A stretch of 64,000 nt of DNA from Sulfuricurvum sp. (GCF_028688295.1 NZ_JAQTYM010000005.1:1-64000), one strand, 5' to 3'. Positions 25,898 to 35,590 are shown, counted from the stretch's first letter. The notes: generated by a model not told the origin, from the sequence alone. Translations and numbers: made by a program.

Positions 25898-27006
25898 ATT
25901 CCCAGCTTTGTGAGAGCTATCGCGATACAGGCGTCACAGATAATGACCCAAAAGATCGCACTCACGACGCTTTTCGTGGTCAGCGCTCCGATGCTCTCAG
26001 TGCTTCCGCTCACTTGAAAGCCTCGGTAGCACCCGACGATGGCGATAATCCCCCCATAAATCGGAGATTTTCCCAAACCGACATAGAGCTCGTTAATCGA
26101 GATTTCGAGATACATCCTATCAATAAACTCATTGACACTGATCCCTAAATGGAGGTTGGCGACAACCAATGCCCCCATCATCCCCGCGATGTCTGCAGCA
26201 AAAATGATGATCGGCATCATCAGTATCAAGGCAAACACACGGGGTAATACTAAAAAGACGAACGGATCGAGACCCATTGTTCGCATCGCATCGATCTCTT
26301 CGGTAATTTTCATCGTTCCGATCTCTGCCGTAAAAGAGCTAGCACTCCTAGCTGCGATCAAAATAGCGGCAATCATCGGTGAGAGTTCCCGAAATACCGA
26401 CATAACGCTCAGATCAACGACGAAAATATCACCACCGATTTTGTTCAGATATCCAGCGGATTGATACGCAACCACCAAGCCTATCAAAAACGAGAGCATC
26501 ATAATGATGGGTATAGCTCTGATCGCGGCGATATCAACCTGTTTTACAAAAGCAGTAAAGCGAAAATCCCACGGTTTTATCATTACTTTGAAAGTAGCTG
26601 CTACACCTTCTCCGACAAAAGAGAGAAAATTACCGATACCAGCAAAGAGGTCGAATATCCCTCTGCCGAAAGATTCTAAAAAATGGGATTTTTGCTTTTG
26701 CAATAGAGGTTTATACGAAAAGTTTTTTTCATAAAAAGTAAGTAATTTTTGGTTCTCAGCAGTGAGATTGATGAAATCAACACTGCACCCTCTCCTGCTT
26801 ATACTCTTTTTGATGCGAATAATTTCAACCGCTCCGGCAGAATCGATGCGAGAACATTCCGCAAAATCAAAAGTAACGGGCAGAGAGGGAAGATGAAGTA
26901 TTTTTGTTTCGATATTTTTGCTTACTGAAAGCGATTCTTTTGTCCAATCCGACAGAATCATGACGGTCGTAATGGTTGATTCAGAATCATTTTTGATGCG
27001 TATCAT
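25894..27006 (-). CDS. STAS-MlaE fusion permease of the lipid ABC transporter
   Basis: About 370 residues from ATG 27006. The start is uncertain: no SD is visible, another ATG lies at 26961, and the frame extends to 27195. The N-terminal about 100 residues form a STAS-like domain (TFDFAECSRIDSAGAVEIIRIKKS), equivalent to separate MlaB. The C-terminal about 260 residues are the MlaE permease, with RAIPIIMMLSFLIGLVVAYQ, RELSPMIAAILIAARSASSF and EEIDAMRTMGLDPFVFLVLPR. CATAAT just before the ATG could be a -10, making the mRNA nearly leaderless. It is the first gene of mlaEFD. Confidence 0.88.
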   Translation of the reverse strand: MIRIKNDSESTITTVMILSDWTKESLSVSKNIETKILHLPSLPVTFDFAECSRIDSAGAVEIIRIKKSISRRGCSVDFINLTAENQKLLTFYEKNFSYKPLLQKQKSHFLESFGRGIFDLFAGIGNFLSFVGEGVAATFKVMIKPWDFRFTAFVKQVDIAAIRAIPIIMMLSFLIGLVVAYQSAGYLNKIGGDIFVVDLSVMSVFRELSPMIAAILIAARSASSFTAEIGTMKITEEIDAMRTMGLDPFVFLVLPRVFALILMMPIIIFAADIAGMMGALVVANLHLGISVNEFIDRMYLEISINELYVGLGKSPIYGGIIAIVGCYRGFQVSGSTESIGALTTKSVVSAIFWVIICDACIAIALTKLGI

Positions 27007-27137
27007 GGCAAAATTATGCCCGTAAATCCAGATAAATCGTGTAACCGAAAAGTAACCTAATTTTATAAATATACACACTCGTAATCTTTTTATCGTACAC
27101 TTACGTACTGAGAGTTTCAGATCCAAAAAGGGAAATA

Positions 27138-28601
27138 ATGAAAAAAAATATACCTCATAGTGCACCGACAATAGAATCTGATTTTTTATCCACAATTTTG
27201 GACCGGTTACTCGATTTAAAAGAGAAAATGATCCTCGATACCAATCCAGCCATCGATAATCTCTCTTTACTCAATCTATACCACTATCTCAACCTCCGTA
27301 AATACGATTTTTCACAGTTGCAAGATGATCTTACCAAAGTAGGACTCTCCTCTTTCGGACGATCACAGGGGCATATGGAAGCGAGTGTCAATGTTGCACT
27401 TGAAATGCTCTCTCTATCGTTAGGAAAAAAACTGTCACTTCCAAAGAGCCGTTTGAGTTATGAGGCTTCTCATGAGATTATGGACAAAAATGCACAGATA
27501 TTTTCCACCTCCAGCGATAAAACAAAAATCATGATTACTATCCCTTCCGAATACGACGAAGGGTGGTTTAGCGACCTCGCGTGCGAGGGGGTTCACCTCT
27601 TTCGAATCAATACTGCGCATGATCATCCGGACGCATGGAGTAAAATGGTGACAGAGATTAAAAGTGCGTCGTGTGAAGAAAAAGCGTTAAAAATTTACGT
27701 TGATCTCGCAGGCCCGAAAATCCGAACCTCTTTGCCAGAAGGGAAAAAATCAAAAAAAATCAAAGTCTTTTATGGTGATAAAGTATTGATCCACTCTAGC
27801 ACATCAACCCTCTCTAAAAAAGAGACAAAACATTATGATGCCGTGGTAGGATGCACCTTGGAAAAAATAGGGAGCATGGTGAGTGTCGGAGACCATCTCT
27901 TTTTGGATGATGGAAAAATCGAACTTTGCATCGATGAGATCCTCGGCGAAGATATCGCTTGCAGTGTTTTGACACGTAATGAGGAGGGATCTAAAATCAA
28001 AGACGAAAAAGGGATCAATTTTCCTAGCAGCGACATCGCGATTCACGCTATTTGCGAGCATGACAAAGAGGTGCTTCCGTACGTCTGCGAATACGCCGAT
28101 ATCCTCGGTATCTCCTTTGCCCAAACTCCTAAGGATATCACCGATTTGATCGATGAGTTGGAAAAATTAGGGAAAAAAGGGGAAATAGCAATCGTCGCCA
28201 AAATCGAAACTAAAAAAGGGGTCCGAAACCTCCCCGCTATACTTGAAGCACTTATTGAGTATGGAAATTCGGGGATCATGATCGCACGGGGTGATTTGGC
28301 AATCGAGATCGGATTTGAAAACCTCGCGTATATGCAAGAGGAGATCCTCGATCTTTGTACGGCAGCGCATATGCCCGTCATCCTTGCCACCCAAGTATTA
28401 GAGAGTAAAATGAAAACCAATATCCCCAGTCGAGCCGAAATCTCAGACGTTGCCTTTGCCCATAAAGCGGAGTGTGTGATGCTCAACAAAGGGGAATATG
28501 CTTTGGAGACGATCAAAATCCTTACTACGATTTTTGCGCAGATGGATTTGATCTTTCGAAAAAACAAACTGCTTTATAATCCAAGTTTTCAATGGAAGTA
28601 A
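27138..28601 (+). CDS. Pyruvate kinase-like enzyme with N-terminal extension and no C-terminal domain
   Basis: 487 residues; AAGGG before ATG. Residues 1-125 are an extension with no known motif. From about 128 the pyruvate kinase barrel begins: TKIMITIPSEYDEG, FRINTAHDHP, VDLAGPKIRT, catalytic Lys in IVAKIETKKGVRN (near 355), metal ligands in MIARGDLAIEIG and VILATQVLESKMK. The K+-site Ser of NFSH is Ala (NTAH) and the Thr of LDTKGP is Leu (VDLAGP). The allosteric C domain of about 120 residues is missing. It is probably an active but atypical pyruvate kinase or a close relative. Confidence 0.8.
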   Translation: MKKNIPHSAPTIESDFLSTILDRLLDLKEKMILDTNPAIDNLSLLNLYHYLNLRKYDFSQLQDDLTKVGLSSFGRSQGHMEASVNVALEMLSLSLGKKLSLPKSRLSYEASHEIMDKNAQIFSTSSDKTKIMITIPSEYDEGWFSDLACEGVHLFRINTAHDHPDAWSKMVTEIKSASCEEKALKIYVDLAGPKIRTSLPEGKKSKKIKVFYGDKVLIHSSTSTLSKKETKHYDAVVGCTLEKIGSMVSVGDHLFLDDGKIELCIDEILGEDIACSVLTRNEEGSKIKDEKGINFPSSDIAIHAICEHDKEVLPYVCEYADILGISFAQTPKDITDLIDELEKLGKKGEIAIVAKIETKKGVRNLPAILEALIEYGNSGIMIARGDLAIEIGFENLAYMQEEILDLCTAAHMPVILATQVLESKMKTNIPSRAEISDVAFAHKAECVMLNKGEYALETIKILTTIFAQMDLIFRKNKLLYNPSFQWK

Positions 28602-28630
28602 TCGGTAACCGATTTGAAATTAATAGATTC

Positions 28631-28636
28631 TATACT
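28631..28636 (+). promoter_or_regulatory. -10 element giving a possible leaderless mRNA
   Basis: TATACT ends seven bases before the ATG at 28643, so the expected +1 falls on the start codon. No SD-like sequence precedes the ATG. Confidence 0.4.
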
Positions 28637-28642
28637 TAGCGT

Positions 28643-30409
28643 ATGGAACAATTATCTCCTTTTTATGAGCGTTATTTTGATGTCTTGGATATTGCTTTTC
28701 AGCCGATCGTTGATATCCATTCGGGAATTACTTTTGGTGTCGAAGCCCTTTTACGCGGTAGTGATGTTTTAGGATATGTGAGCATCGAAGCATTTTTCGA
28801 TCATCTTTACGAAGATAATGTCCTCTATACTTTCGATCTTAGATTGCGTGAAAAAGTAATTGAAAAATTTTGTAGGATTTCGGGTTTTGAGAATTTAAAG
28901 CTTTTTTATAATCTCGATAATCGAGTGTTGGAGATGACCGATTTTTCAAAAGGGAATACCTCTCGAATCCTCAGACGTTACGGACTCGATCATAAGCGAA
29001 TAGTATTTGAACTCTCCGAACACAATGAAATCACCAATTTAGACCATTTCACCCGTCTCATGAGCCATTATGGGGATGAGGGATTTTGCATCGCGATTGA
29101 TGATTTCGGAATTGGACAATCGGGATATAAACTTTTATACCATTGCACCCCGAACGTGATTAAAATTGACCGATTTTTTCTCAGTTCTATCGATAAAGAT
29201 CCGAAAAAAAAGCTCCTTGCTCGTAATATGGTACAGCTCGCTACCCTTTTAGGTTCTCGTGTCATTGCAGAGGGTGTCGAAACTGATAGAGAACTGTTGG
29301 TCTGTAAAGAGATTGGTGCTCAGATGGTTCAGGGCTATTTTGTTGCTTACCCAACCATCAATATTGCACAAATAGCTCAAAAATATTCTCATGTCGTTGA
29401 ACTCTCTGAAAAAGATCATCGTTTTAAATCACATCAAAATATCATATTAAAACGCCTAGAGAGCATAAAACCGATCGTTATCGGTGACTCGATGGAAGCA
29501 TTGTTAGATTTACTCAAAGCCGATGATGAACTTTTTTTAGTTCCAGTTGTTGATTCCGCATCCTTCCCTAAAGGGATTATTCACGAACACCGCCTAAAAT
29601 CTGTTATTTATTCTCCGTTTGGGAGATCACTTATCCAAAATCGTTCTTCGAATCTTTCGGTTTTAGATACCTATATTGAACCGATCCCTGTCGTCGATGT
29701 CTCAATGCCGCTAGAGACCATTATAGAGCTTTTTTCCCTCTCCCCAAATGCTCCGGGCGTTCTTGTAATCGAATCATCGCGTTACATCGGATATCTCAGT
29801 GCACGTGAAATGATCGAAGTGGTACATGAGCGTAATCTCATCTCTGCCCGGGACCAAAATCCCCTTACGCGATTACCAGGGAATTACCGTATCAATGAAT
29901 TTATCGCTCAGATCCTCGAAAATAAAAATGAAGCAGTTGTTGTCTACTTTGATTTTGATCATTTTAAACCGTATAACGATTATTATGGATTTCGAAACGG
30001 TGATCGCGTTATTTTGCTCTTTACCGAACTTATGCATAAATATCTCTCTACCGATTTTTTTAAAGGGCATATTGGCGGAGATGACTTTTTTATGGGGACC
30101 CTTTTGCGTGAAGAGGTCACATTCGAATCGGTATATGAGCAGGTAGAGCGGTTAATTTATCAATTTATCGATGAAGTACGTGAATTTTACGATCAGATAG
30201 ATCGTGAACGAGGGTTTATCCTCTCGGAAGATCGAGAAGGAAATAGTAAAGAGTTCAAACTGCTTAGTGTCAGTGCTGTTGTTATCGGTCTGGGAAAAGG
30301 GTCTGCCCCTATCAGCGGAGAACATTTACAGCAGTTGTTTGCTCAAGAGAAAAAACGGGCAAAAAAATCGCCTACCCACATAAGTGTTATTCACATCCGC
30401 GAGAATTAG
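28643..30409 (+). CDS. EAL-CBS-GGDEF c-di-GMP turnover protein
   Basis: 588 residues, no TM or signal peptide. EAL domain (about 8-260): VEALLRG at 32-38, LFYNLDNR, FELSEHNE, IDDFGIGQSG, VIKIDRFFL, IAEGVET and MVQGYFVAYP, all key residues present. A CBS-pair region (about 270-395) follows. The GGDEF domain (about 400-585) has LTRLPGNYRI, YFDFDHFKPYND and the variant signature GGDDF near 478, with no RxxD I-site before it. It is likely a cytoplasmic phosphodiesterase with a possible GTP-sensing or weak cyclase domain and nucleotide sensing by CBS. Balance of activities is not deducible. Confidence 0.9.
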   Translation: MEQLSPFYERYFDVLDIAFQPIVDIHSGITFGVEALLRGSDVLGYVSIEAFFDHLYEDNVLYTFDLRLREKVIEKFCRISGFENLKLFYNLDNRVLEMTDFSKGNTSRILRRYGLDHKRIVFELSEHNEITNLDHFTRLMSHYGDEGFCIAIDDFGIGQSGYKLLYHCTPNVIKIDRFFLSSIDKDPKKKLLARNMVQLATLLGSRVIAEGVETDRELLVCKEIGAQMVQGYFVAYPTINIAQIAQKYSHVVELSEKDHRFKSHQNIILKRLESIKPIVIGDSMEALLDLLKADDELFLVPVVDSASFPKGIIHEHRLKSVIYSPFGRSLIQNRSSNLSVLDTYIEPIPVVDVSMPLETIIELFSLSPNAPGVLVIESSRYIGYLSAREMIEVVHERNLISARDQNPLTRLPGNYRINEFIAQILENKNEAVVVYFDFDHFKPYNDYYGFRNGDRVILLFTELMHKYLSTDFFKGHIGGDDFFMGTLLREEVTFESVYEQVERLIYQFIDEVREFYDQIDRERGFILSEDREGNSKEFKLLSVSAVVIGLGKGSAPISGEHLQQLFAQEKKRAKKSPTHISVIHIREN

Positions 30410-30421
30410 GCTCTTTTGCTG

Positions 30422-33244
30422 CTATTTTTTCTTTGGAGGGTTATGGGGGAGGAAATCGCGAAAATCTTTGATATAGATCGCGTTGATCCCTTGCCCCAAT
30501 TCATGGATATCAGCATCGAGCCGCAGCCAGCGGTTTACGGTGTATTGTAGGAGGACACTCGATACTGTATCGTTTTTATAGATTACTCGAAGGTCTTTGT
30601 TTAAGCGTGCTCCCACTTCAAATCCCATCCCCCCCTCAGCAGTGGTGAGGATATTCATCGTGTCGATTTGGAGTTTGGTTGCTCCACTGATGAGCCCTTT
30701 TAATCCTGCTCCTAGCATAAAGTTCGTTGCATCAGCACGGACGGTAGTGGTAGAGTTGTCTCCTCCCCCAATCGCATTTGCGGGTGAGCCAAAAAGGATA
30801 TAGCTCATAATGTCATTTTGACTCATCACCGGATCGGAGCTAAAGAGGAAAATCGGCGAATCGAGGGTATGGGTAACATAAATGAGAATTTTGTTGTAAT
30901 TGACTTCATGTCCGATTGTGAGATTCAGATACGGATTAAGGGGGACATCTCCACCGAAATAGATTTCGGAGTGTTTAAGAGTAAAGAGTTTTCCCGCTGT
31001 TGTAGCCGTACCATTAGGGATAGTTACCATCCCTAAAATCTGCATCGCCTCGGTTGGATCTTTCCAGAGGGTGATATCAGGATTGAGACGTATATCGAGC
31101 TCTTTAGTTTTAAAATGGATTGGTTCATCTGCTGTGATATGGAGGTTCATGGCGAATTTTGCACTGCTTGGCGGACGGACATCCTGGATAATGATGATGT
31201 CATCGTCCATCACCTTGAACTGTTGCAACGGTAAATAGGTGATCGTTGCATCGAGGAAGGTGAGAGAGCCTGAGAGATTTTGGTTGGCGTCAGCATCACG
31301 CGTAAAGGCGAGATCGGTTCGCGCATGTGCTTCACCTTCTGGTCCTTTGTAACTAAAACGATCTGATTGAAGACGTAAAGCGGCGCTGAGATCGTTTTGG
31401 ATATTTCCGCTAAGGAGCAAACTGTCGTAAATCCAGAACTCATCGATCATCACTTCCCCTGTGCTGGAGAGATGGATATGAGATGTTTTGTCACTAAAGA
31501 TGGGGTGATCGGCTATTTCAAATTGGTAGCGGTTGATGGTGATATTTCCATCACGATAATCGACACTCATACTCCCATTCGTCCCTGCATAGGCTCGTTG
31601 AGAATCCAGTACCGCTGCATACCATGGGATTTTTAACTCACTTTTGATCGTGAGCGTATTGGTAAAATCGATGTGTGTACGGGCACGAATTTCTGCATCA
31701 TAGTATTCACCTTTGTGCAGTTCGATCGGTTCTAGTTTGGAAAGTGTTGAAAATAAAGAGGGGATGAGTAGATCGATATCTACACGGTTGTCTCCGAGAG
31801 ATCCGTCGATATCAAAAAAGGCTCCGAGATAGTTACCTGAGCCTTTTAGATTATCCCCCCTCAGCGAGGCATTAAGAGCGAGTGACTCTCCGCTGAGCTG
31901 TAATCGTGTGGCATTGATCTCATCATCGAGCGAGAGGATAAGATGTTCAGGCGGTTTGTGCGCCCAGTTTTTCCACATCGCTGCATCTTGCATTAATGTG
32001 AGATTTCCATCCAGAGAATGATGGCTGTTTTGGATCGAAAAAGTACCCTTAAAGTGTGCATGATCGTGTAGCGCTTGGATATCTCCGTGCAATTCGTTTG
32101 TGCTGAGTAGATAGTTCCCTTTGGCATTAAGCTCAAGTGCTGAAGAGCGGAGAGTCTCAGGTAATGCCTGGATAAAGGAGAGATTTTTATGTTCACTGCG
32201 GAGTTTCCAGTTAAAGCGTTCATAATCGGTGCTGGCGAGTTGGAGGGTACTTCCATCGAGTTGGAGGAGACCACTCAACCCTTTTGACGAATCGGTGAAC
32301 TCTCCGTGCAGTGTGTTAGCCGGGAGCGGATGTTCTGAGGTGACAAGAGCATCGAATTCGGTTGTTGTCGTTCCATCCAGTGCATAACGGAGATGTTGTT
32401 TGGTTTGGAGGGAGTCATTAGCGCGTACCAGTCGATAGAGGGCATCGATATCGAGATAGTCGTTTTCATACACATAGCGAAAATTGAGTGTGATGGCTTC
32501 GGCATGAACACTTGGATCTTGCTTCGACTCTAGTCGTGCGATGGCAGTTTGCAAAAGAGCTTGATCGGCAGACAGATCGTTGATTTTTATCCTCAATGTA
32601 CGTGGCAGTGTTGTAAAACGACCGCTCAGAGGTGCCAGCTCTCTAGCATTGGGGTAGAGATCGCAGAGCCCTTTGAGGGAGCTGTTTCGAACCACGCCGC
32701 GAATTGCGCCGCTCGCATAGCGTGATTTTAACGTTGCGGTGAGAGAGGCAAAATTGATACTATCACCATCATAGGAACCATTTTTCCCTCTTAGATCGAG
32801 TTCGACAGGGTAAGCACTGATGAGCTGAAGATTGGTGATCGATACGTCACGAAGTTTAAAGGTTGGAAACGGCCAGATGGATTCCTCATCGCTGATAAAA
32901 TCATCCAGATGGAGACGTAAACCATCGATTTTAATCGAATCGATGGTGTGTTCACCCTCTAACATTTTGACGAGATTGTATTGGAGTACGAGGGTTTTAG
33001 CCTCCATTGTATCACTGCGGACGTTATGGAGGACGAACCCCTCTAGGATCGATCCCTCAGCATGGGTATAATGAACCCCTAGGGGTTCGAGAAAATAGGT
33101 ATTAATAATCTCTAAACTGTCGGGACGAAAAGCGATATACAAAGCCGCTGATGCGAGTAAAATAACGCTGTAGAGGAGAAAATGGAGCGTTACAAAGAGA
33201 TGTTTAAGCCATTTTAGCCATGGGAGTAATCGAAGACGTTTCAA
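30422..33244 (-). CDS. tamB: TamB-like translocation/assembly protein
   Basis: 940 residues. An N-terminal TM anchor (about 15-38) is followed by a very long beta-rich stretch typical of AsmA/TamB hydrophobic-groove proteins. The C-terminal DUF490 region has GMVTIPNGTATTAGKLFTLKH, EIYFGGDVPLNPYLNLTI and NDIMSYILFGSPANAIGG, then LKGLISGATKL. It bridges inner and outer membranes and partners the adjacent TamA-like barrel (4-base overlap). Roles in outer-membrane protein insertion and anterograde phospholipid transport are known for the family. Confidence 0.9.
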   Translation of the reverse strand: MKRLRLLPWLKWLKHLFVTLHFLLYSVILLASAALYIAFRPDSLEIINTYFLEPLGVHYTHAEGSILEGFVLHNVRSDTMEAKTLVLQYNLVKMLEGEHTIDSIKIDGLRLHLDDFISDEESIWPFPTFKLRDVSITNLQLISAYPVELDLRGKNGSYDGDSINFASLTATLKSRYASGAIRGVVRNSSLKGLCDLYPNARELAPLSGRFTTLPRTLRIKINDLSADQALLQTAIARLESKQDPSVHAEAITLNFRYVYENDYLDIDALYRLVRANDSLQTKQHLRYALDGTTTTEFDALVTSEHPLPANTLHGEFTDSSKGLSGLLQLDGSTLQLASTDYERFNWKLRSEHKNLSFIQALPETLRSSALELNAKGNYLLSTNELHGDIQALHDHAHFKGTFSIQNSHHSLDGNLTLMQDAAMWKNWAHKPPEHLILSLDDEINATRLQLSGESLALNASLRGDNLKGSGNYLGAFFDIDGSLGDNRVDIDLLIPSLFSTLSKLEPIELHKGEYYDAEIRARTHIDFTNTLTIKSELKIPWYAAVLDSQRAYAGTNGSMSVDYRDGNITINRYQFEIADHPIFSDKTSHIHLSSTGEVMIDEFWIYDSLLLSGNIQNDLSAALRLQSDRFSYKGPEGEAHARTDLAFTRDADANQNLSGSLTFLDATITYLPLQQFKVMDDDIIIIQDVRPPSSAKFAMNLHITADEPIHFKTKELDIRLNPDITLWKDPTEAMQILGMVTIPNGTATTAGKLFTLKHSEIYFGGDVPLNPYLNLTIGHEVNYNKILIYVTHTLDSPIFLFSSDPVMSQNDIMSYILFGSPANAIGGGDNSTTTVRADATNFMLGAGLKGLISGATKLQIDTMNILTTAEGGMGFEVGARLNKDLRVIYKNDTVSSVLLQYTVNRWLRLDADIHELGQGINAIYIKDFRDFLPHNPPKKK

Positions 33245-34935
33245 AAGAGCTCTCCGATCCGAAAATGGATAGCGTATTGGCTGTTATCGTTTGGATCGAT
33301 CCCAAAATCGATTGCGATCGGTCCTACGGGTGTTACATAGCGGATACCTACACCCACACCCCAATAGGCATCGTTGGCGTAATCGGGGAGGGTACTTTGT
33401 GAGGCAAAGGTGAGATCGCTGAAGAGTACTCCTCGAAATTCTTGATAGATAGGGAATCGGTATTCGAATGTTCCCTCACTCAAAGATGAAAAACCGATTG
33501 GGTCACCATCGCTGTTTTTAGGACCCAAATCACGATAGGTATAGGCACGGTTAGAGTTCATTCCCCCAGCATAAAAGCGATAGGATGAGGGGACTTCTCC
33601 ATCATAAAGACGTAGTGTTCCCCATTTGAGTTTAGCTCCGAAAACGTGATCTCCAAGACTGGTTATGTATGCGCCTGAGAGGAGGCTTTTAAAATAAGTA
33701 GCATCGGAAAAGACGGTTGATCGTATCGAACCGGTCAGTTTGGCATTCAGCCAGTACCCTTTCGTCGGTTCTAGAGGTTTATTGCGAGTATCGAAATTAA
33801 GTTCACCCAGTGGAGAGGCGATAAATAAGACTGAATTGGGGAAGGTGTTTATATCTTGTGATTCATAGGTTTTGGAGCGATCAAACAGTACTCCGACCAT
33901 TGCCGATCCCGGATTGTCTTGGTACTTTGCTGTTATTTTCTCATAAATACTTTCGGCTTTATACCCATCATATATCTCATTGGTATAGCCGATCTCACCC
34001 CCGAGTACTCCTCTATTGTGCAGTGGCATTGCTATGGTTCCAGAAGCCTCTTGTTTGATTTGTGAATAGCGTAAGTTAAGAGCAAGGGTTTTAAGATCAC
34101 CGAAAAAATTACGATGTTTTAATCCTGTTTGTGCTTGGATACCCTGATCGCTGCTGTATCCCAACCCGGCGGTAAATCGGATGGGACGTTCCGCTTCTTC
34201 GATGCTAAGGCTGATGGGGACGATACTGCCGTTGCGCTCGTTGTCGTTGATGAGGACACGGGTTATCCCCTCTTGGGCATAGAGGGCTTCATAGCTCAGA
34301 CGGATCGCTTCGACACTGTAGGGATCACCCTCTTCGAAGCGCAGCATGGATGCAGTAAGTTTTCCATCAATATTGGGAGTTGATTCGACACTAACTGTAC
34401 CGAAAGTACACACCTCACCAGGGGTAGCTTCAAATAGTAAGTAGGCACGATTTATTTCGATATCAACCCACGCTTTAGTATTGAACTGAGCATTACAATA
34501 CCCCGCATCTGCGTAGCGCTTTTTAATCGCTGATTTGGAGGCGGAAAATGCTTCTTGGTCAAAAAGTTCGTCTTGATGGAGGGGAATGGACGATTCGATA
34601 TCGAGAGCGCTATTAATTTTGATATCTCCAATGAGGATAGGGGTGTTCTCCTGAATCTTAAAAACGACACCTTTTTCATCGGTTTCAGCGGTAACTTTAG
34701 CGTGGTAATACCCTTTGGATCGATAAAAACTGCCGAGCGCAGAAACACTCTGTCCAATGGCGATGGGTTCTATAGAGGGTTGATCTTCCCATACCTCTAT
34801 GCCATAGGGTTTTCGAAGCCCTAAAACACCATAAAGTGTATTTGAGTTGATCTTTTCATTGCCGTTAAACGTGATAGGGATGGGGGTGCAGAGTAGATGG
34901 AGGGAAAATGTCATTAAAACAATAATGATACGCAT
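33241..34935 (-). CDS. tamA: TamA/BamA-family outer-membrane protein
   Basis: 564 residues. Signal peptide MRIIIVLMTFSLHLLCTPIP. Three POTRA-like repeats (about 20-250) include KRYADAGYCNAQFNTKAWVD and YEALYAQEGITRVLIND. The Omp85 barrel follows, with ERPIRFTAGLGYSSDQGIQ, the RGD-like MNSNRAYTYRDLGP region and end motif GVGVGIRYVTPVGPIAIDFG with final RIGELF. Next gene tamB overlaps by 4 bases, identifying the pair. Confidence 0.88.
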   Translation of the reverse strand: MRIIIVLMTFSLHLLCTPIPITFNGNEKINSNTLYGVLGLRKPYGIEVWEDQPSIEPIAIGQSVSALGSFYRSKGYYHAKVTAETDEKGVVFKIQENTPILIGDIKINSALDIESSIPLHQDELFDQEAFSASKSAIKKRYADAGYCNAQFNTKAWVDIEINRAYLLFEATPGEVCTFGTVSVESTPNIDGKLTASMLRFEEGDPYSVEAIRLSYEALYAQEGITRVLINDNERNGSIVPISLSIEEAERPIRFTAGLGYSSDQGIQAQTGLKHRNFFGDLKTLALNLRYSQIKQEASGTIAMPLHNRGVLGGEIGYTNEIYDGYKAESIYEKITAKYQDNPGSAMVGVLFDRSKTYESQDINTFPNSVLFIASPLGELNFDTRNKPLEPTKGYWLNAKLTGSIRSTVFSDATYFKSLLSGAYITSLGDHVFGAKLKWGTLRLYDGEVPSSYRFYAGGMNSNRAYTYRDLGPKNSDGDPIGFSSLSEGTFEYRFPIYQEFRGVLFSDLTFASQSTLPDYANDAYWGVGVGIRYVTPVGPIAIDFGIDPNDNSQYAIHFRIGELF

Positions 34936-35002
34936 CGCCCCTCCTTGAAAATAATCTCCCTTATTTTAGCGTAACAATACTCTACTGTGGGTAACTACGG
35001 TG

Positions 35003-35434
35003 TTAGTTCCTCTTATCGGAGGGGGCTTTTTTCATGATAGTGCCCCAGTCGCGATCAAAGATTTTACGGATATAAAGTTCATTATGTGGGACCAAACAAC
35101 CGGCACAGTTTTGATGAATCGCTGTATCGGTGATAAAACGATCCCCATCGGGGCTGTCGATAGAGCAGATACTAAAGAGGGTTTTCCCCTCTTCGAGAGT
35201 AAACCCAGCATCGTTAAAACGGAAATTAGGACAGGCACAGAGATAGCAGTTGAGTTCTTCGGTATCGTGGCACTTTTTCTGTTCTGCGTAGAGGGGGCAG
35301 AAATCGCTCTCTTTTTCAACCATATTCTCAAATCGGAAATACTCGATCACTTCGTCGTCGCTCAGAGCGGAGAGTTTATCCATAATAACACGGTGTTTGG
35401 CAGCGTGAGTGTCGAACCAGTTTTTATAGGACAT
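35003..35434 (-). CDS. Cys-rich hypothetical protein, possible Fe-S or Zn binder
   Basis: 143 residues with eight Cys, spaced C-x8-C-x7-C-x2-C-x-C, then a Cys in FSICSID and a CxxC in NCAGCLVPH. The N terminus is helical (HRVIMDKLSALSDDEVIEYF). AAGG lies upstream of the ATG. I do not recognise a named family. The Cys pattern suggests metal or cluster binding. A 147-codon antisense frame covers the same bases but lacks these features, so this strand is preferred. Confidence 0.75.
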   Translation of the reverse strand: MSYKNWFDTHAAKHRVIMDKLSALSDDEVIEYFRFENMVEKESDFCPLYAEQKKCHDTEELNCYLCACPNFRFNDAGFTLEEGKTLFSICSIDSPDGDRFITDTAIHQNCAGCLVPHNELYIRKIFDRDWGTIMKKAPSDKRN

Positions 35435-35489
35435 ATAAAGTAGCCTTTATTAATTTGATTTTATTAATGCCGATATAACAAAAACATGG

Positions 35490-35590
35490 TACTATTCTTG
35501 CTGAATTCAGTACCGAGCGGTAACTAAATCTATCGAGATTTCGGTCGCAGAACCAAAGTGGGTTTTACCCTTCGTGAAAAAGGTATTTTT
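35490..35590 (+). other. Possible structured 5' leader of a small gene
   Basis: TACTAT (35490-35495) could be a -10. Downstream, AAATCT-ATCG-AGATTT (35526-35541) is a 6-bp hairpin with a tetraloop, enclosed by ACCG (35512-35515) and CGGT (35542-35545). GGGT-TTT-ACCC (35560-35570) is a small second hairpin just before the SD AAAGG. No known riboswitch class was recognised. Confidence 0.35.

Noticed and set aside
28043-28567. 174-codon minus-strand open frame
   Set aside because: Antisense to the pyruvate-kinase-like gene; low complexity Ser/Ile-rich translation typical of a shadow.
35000-35443. 147-codon plus-strand open frame
   Set aside because: Antisense to the Cys-rich protein, which has an SD and a CxxC pattern; the antisense frame has neither.
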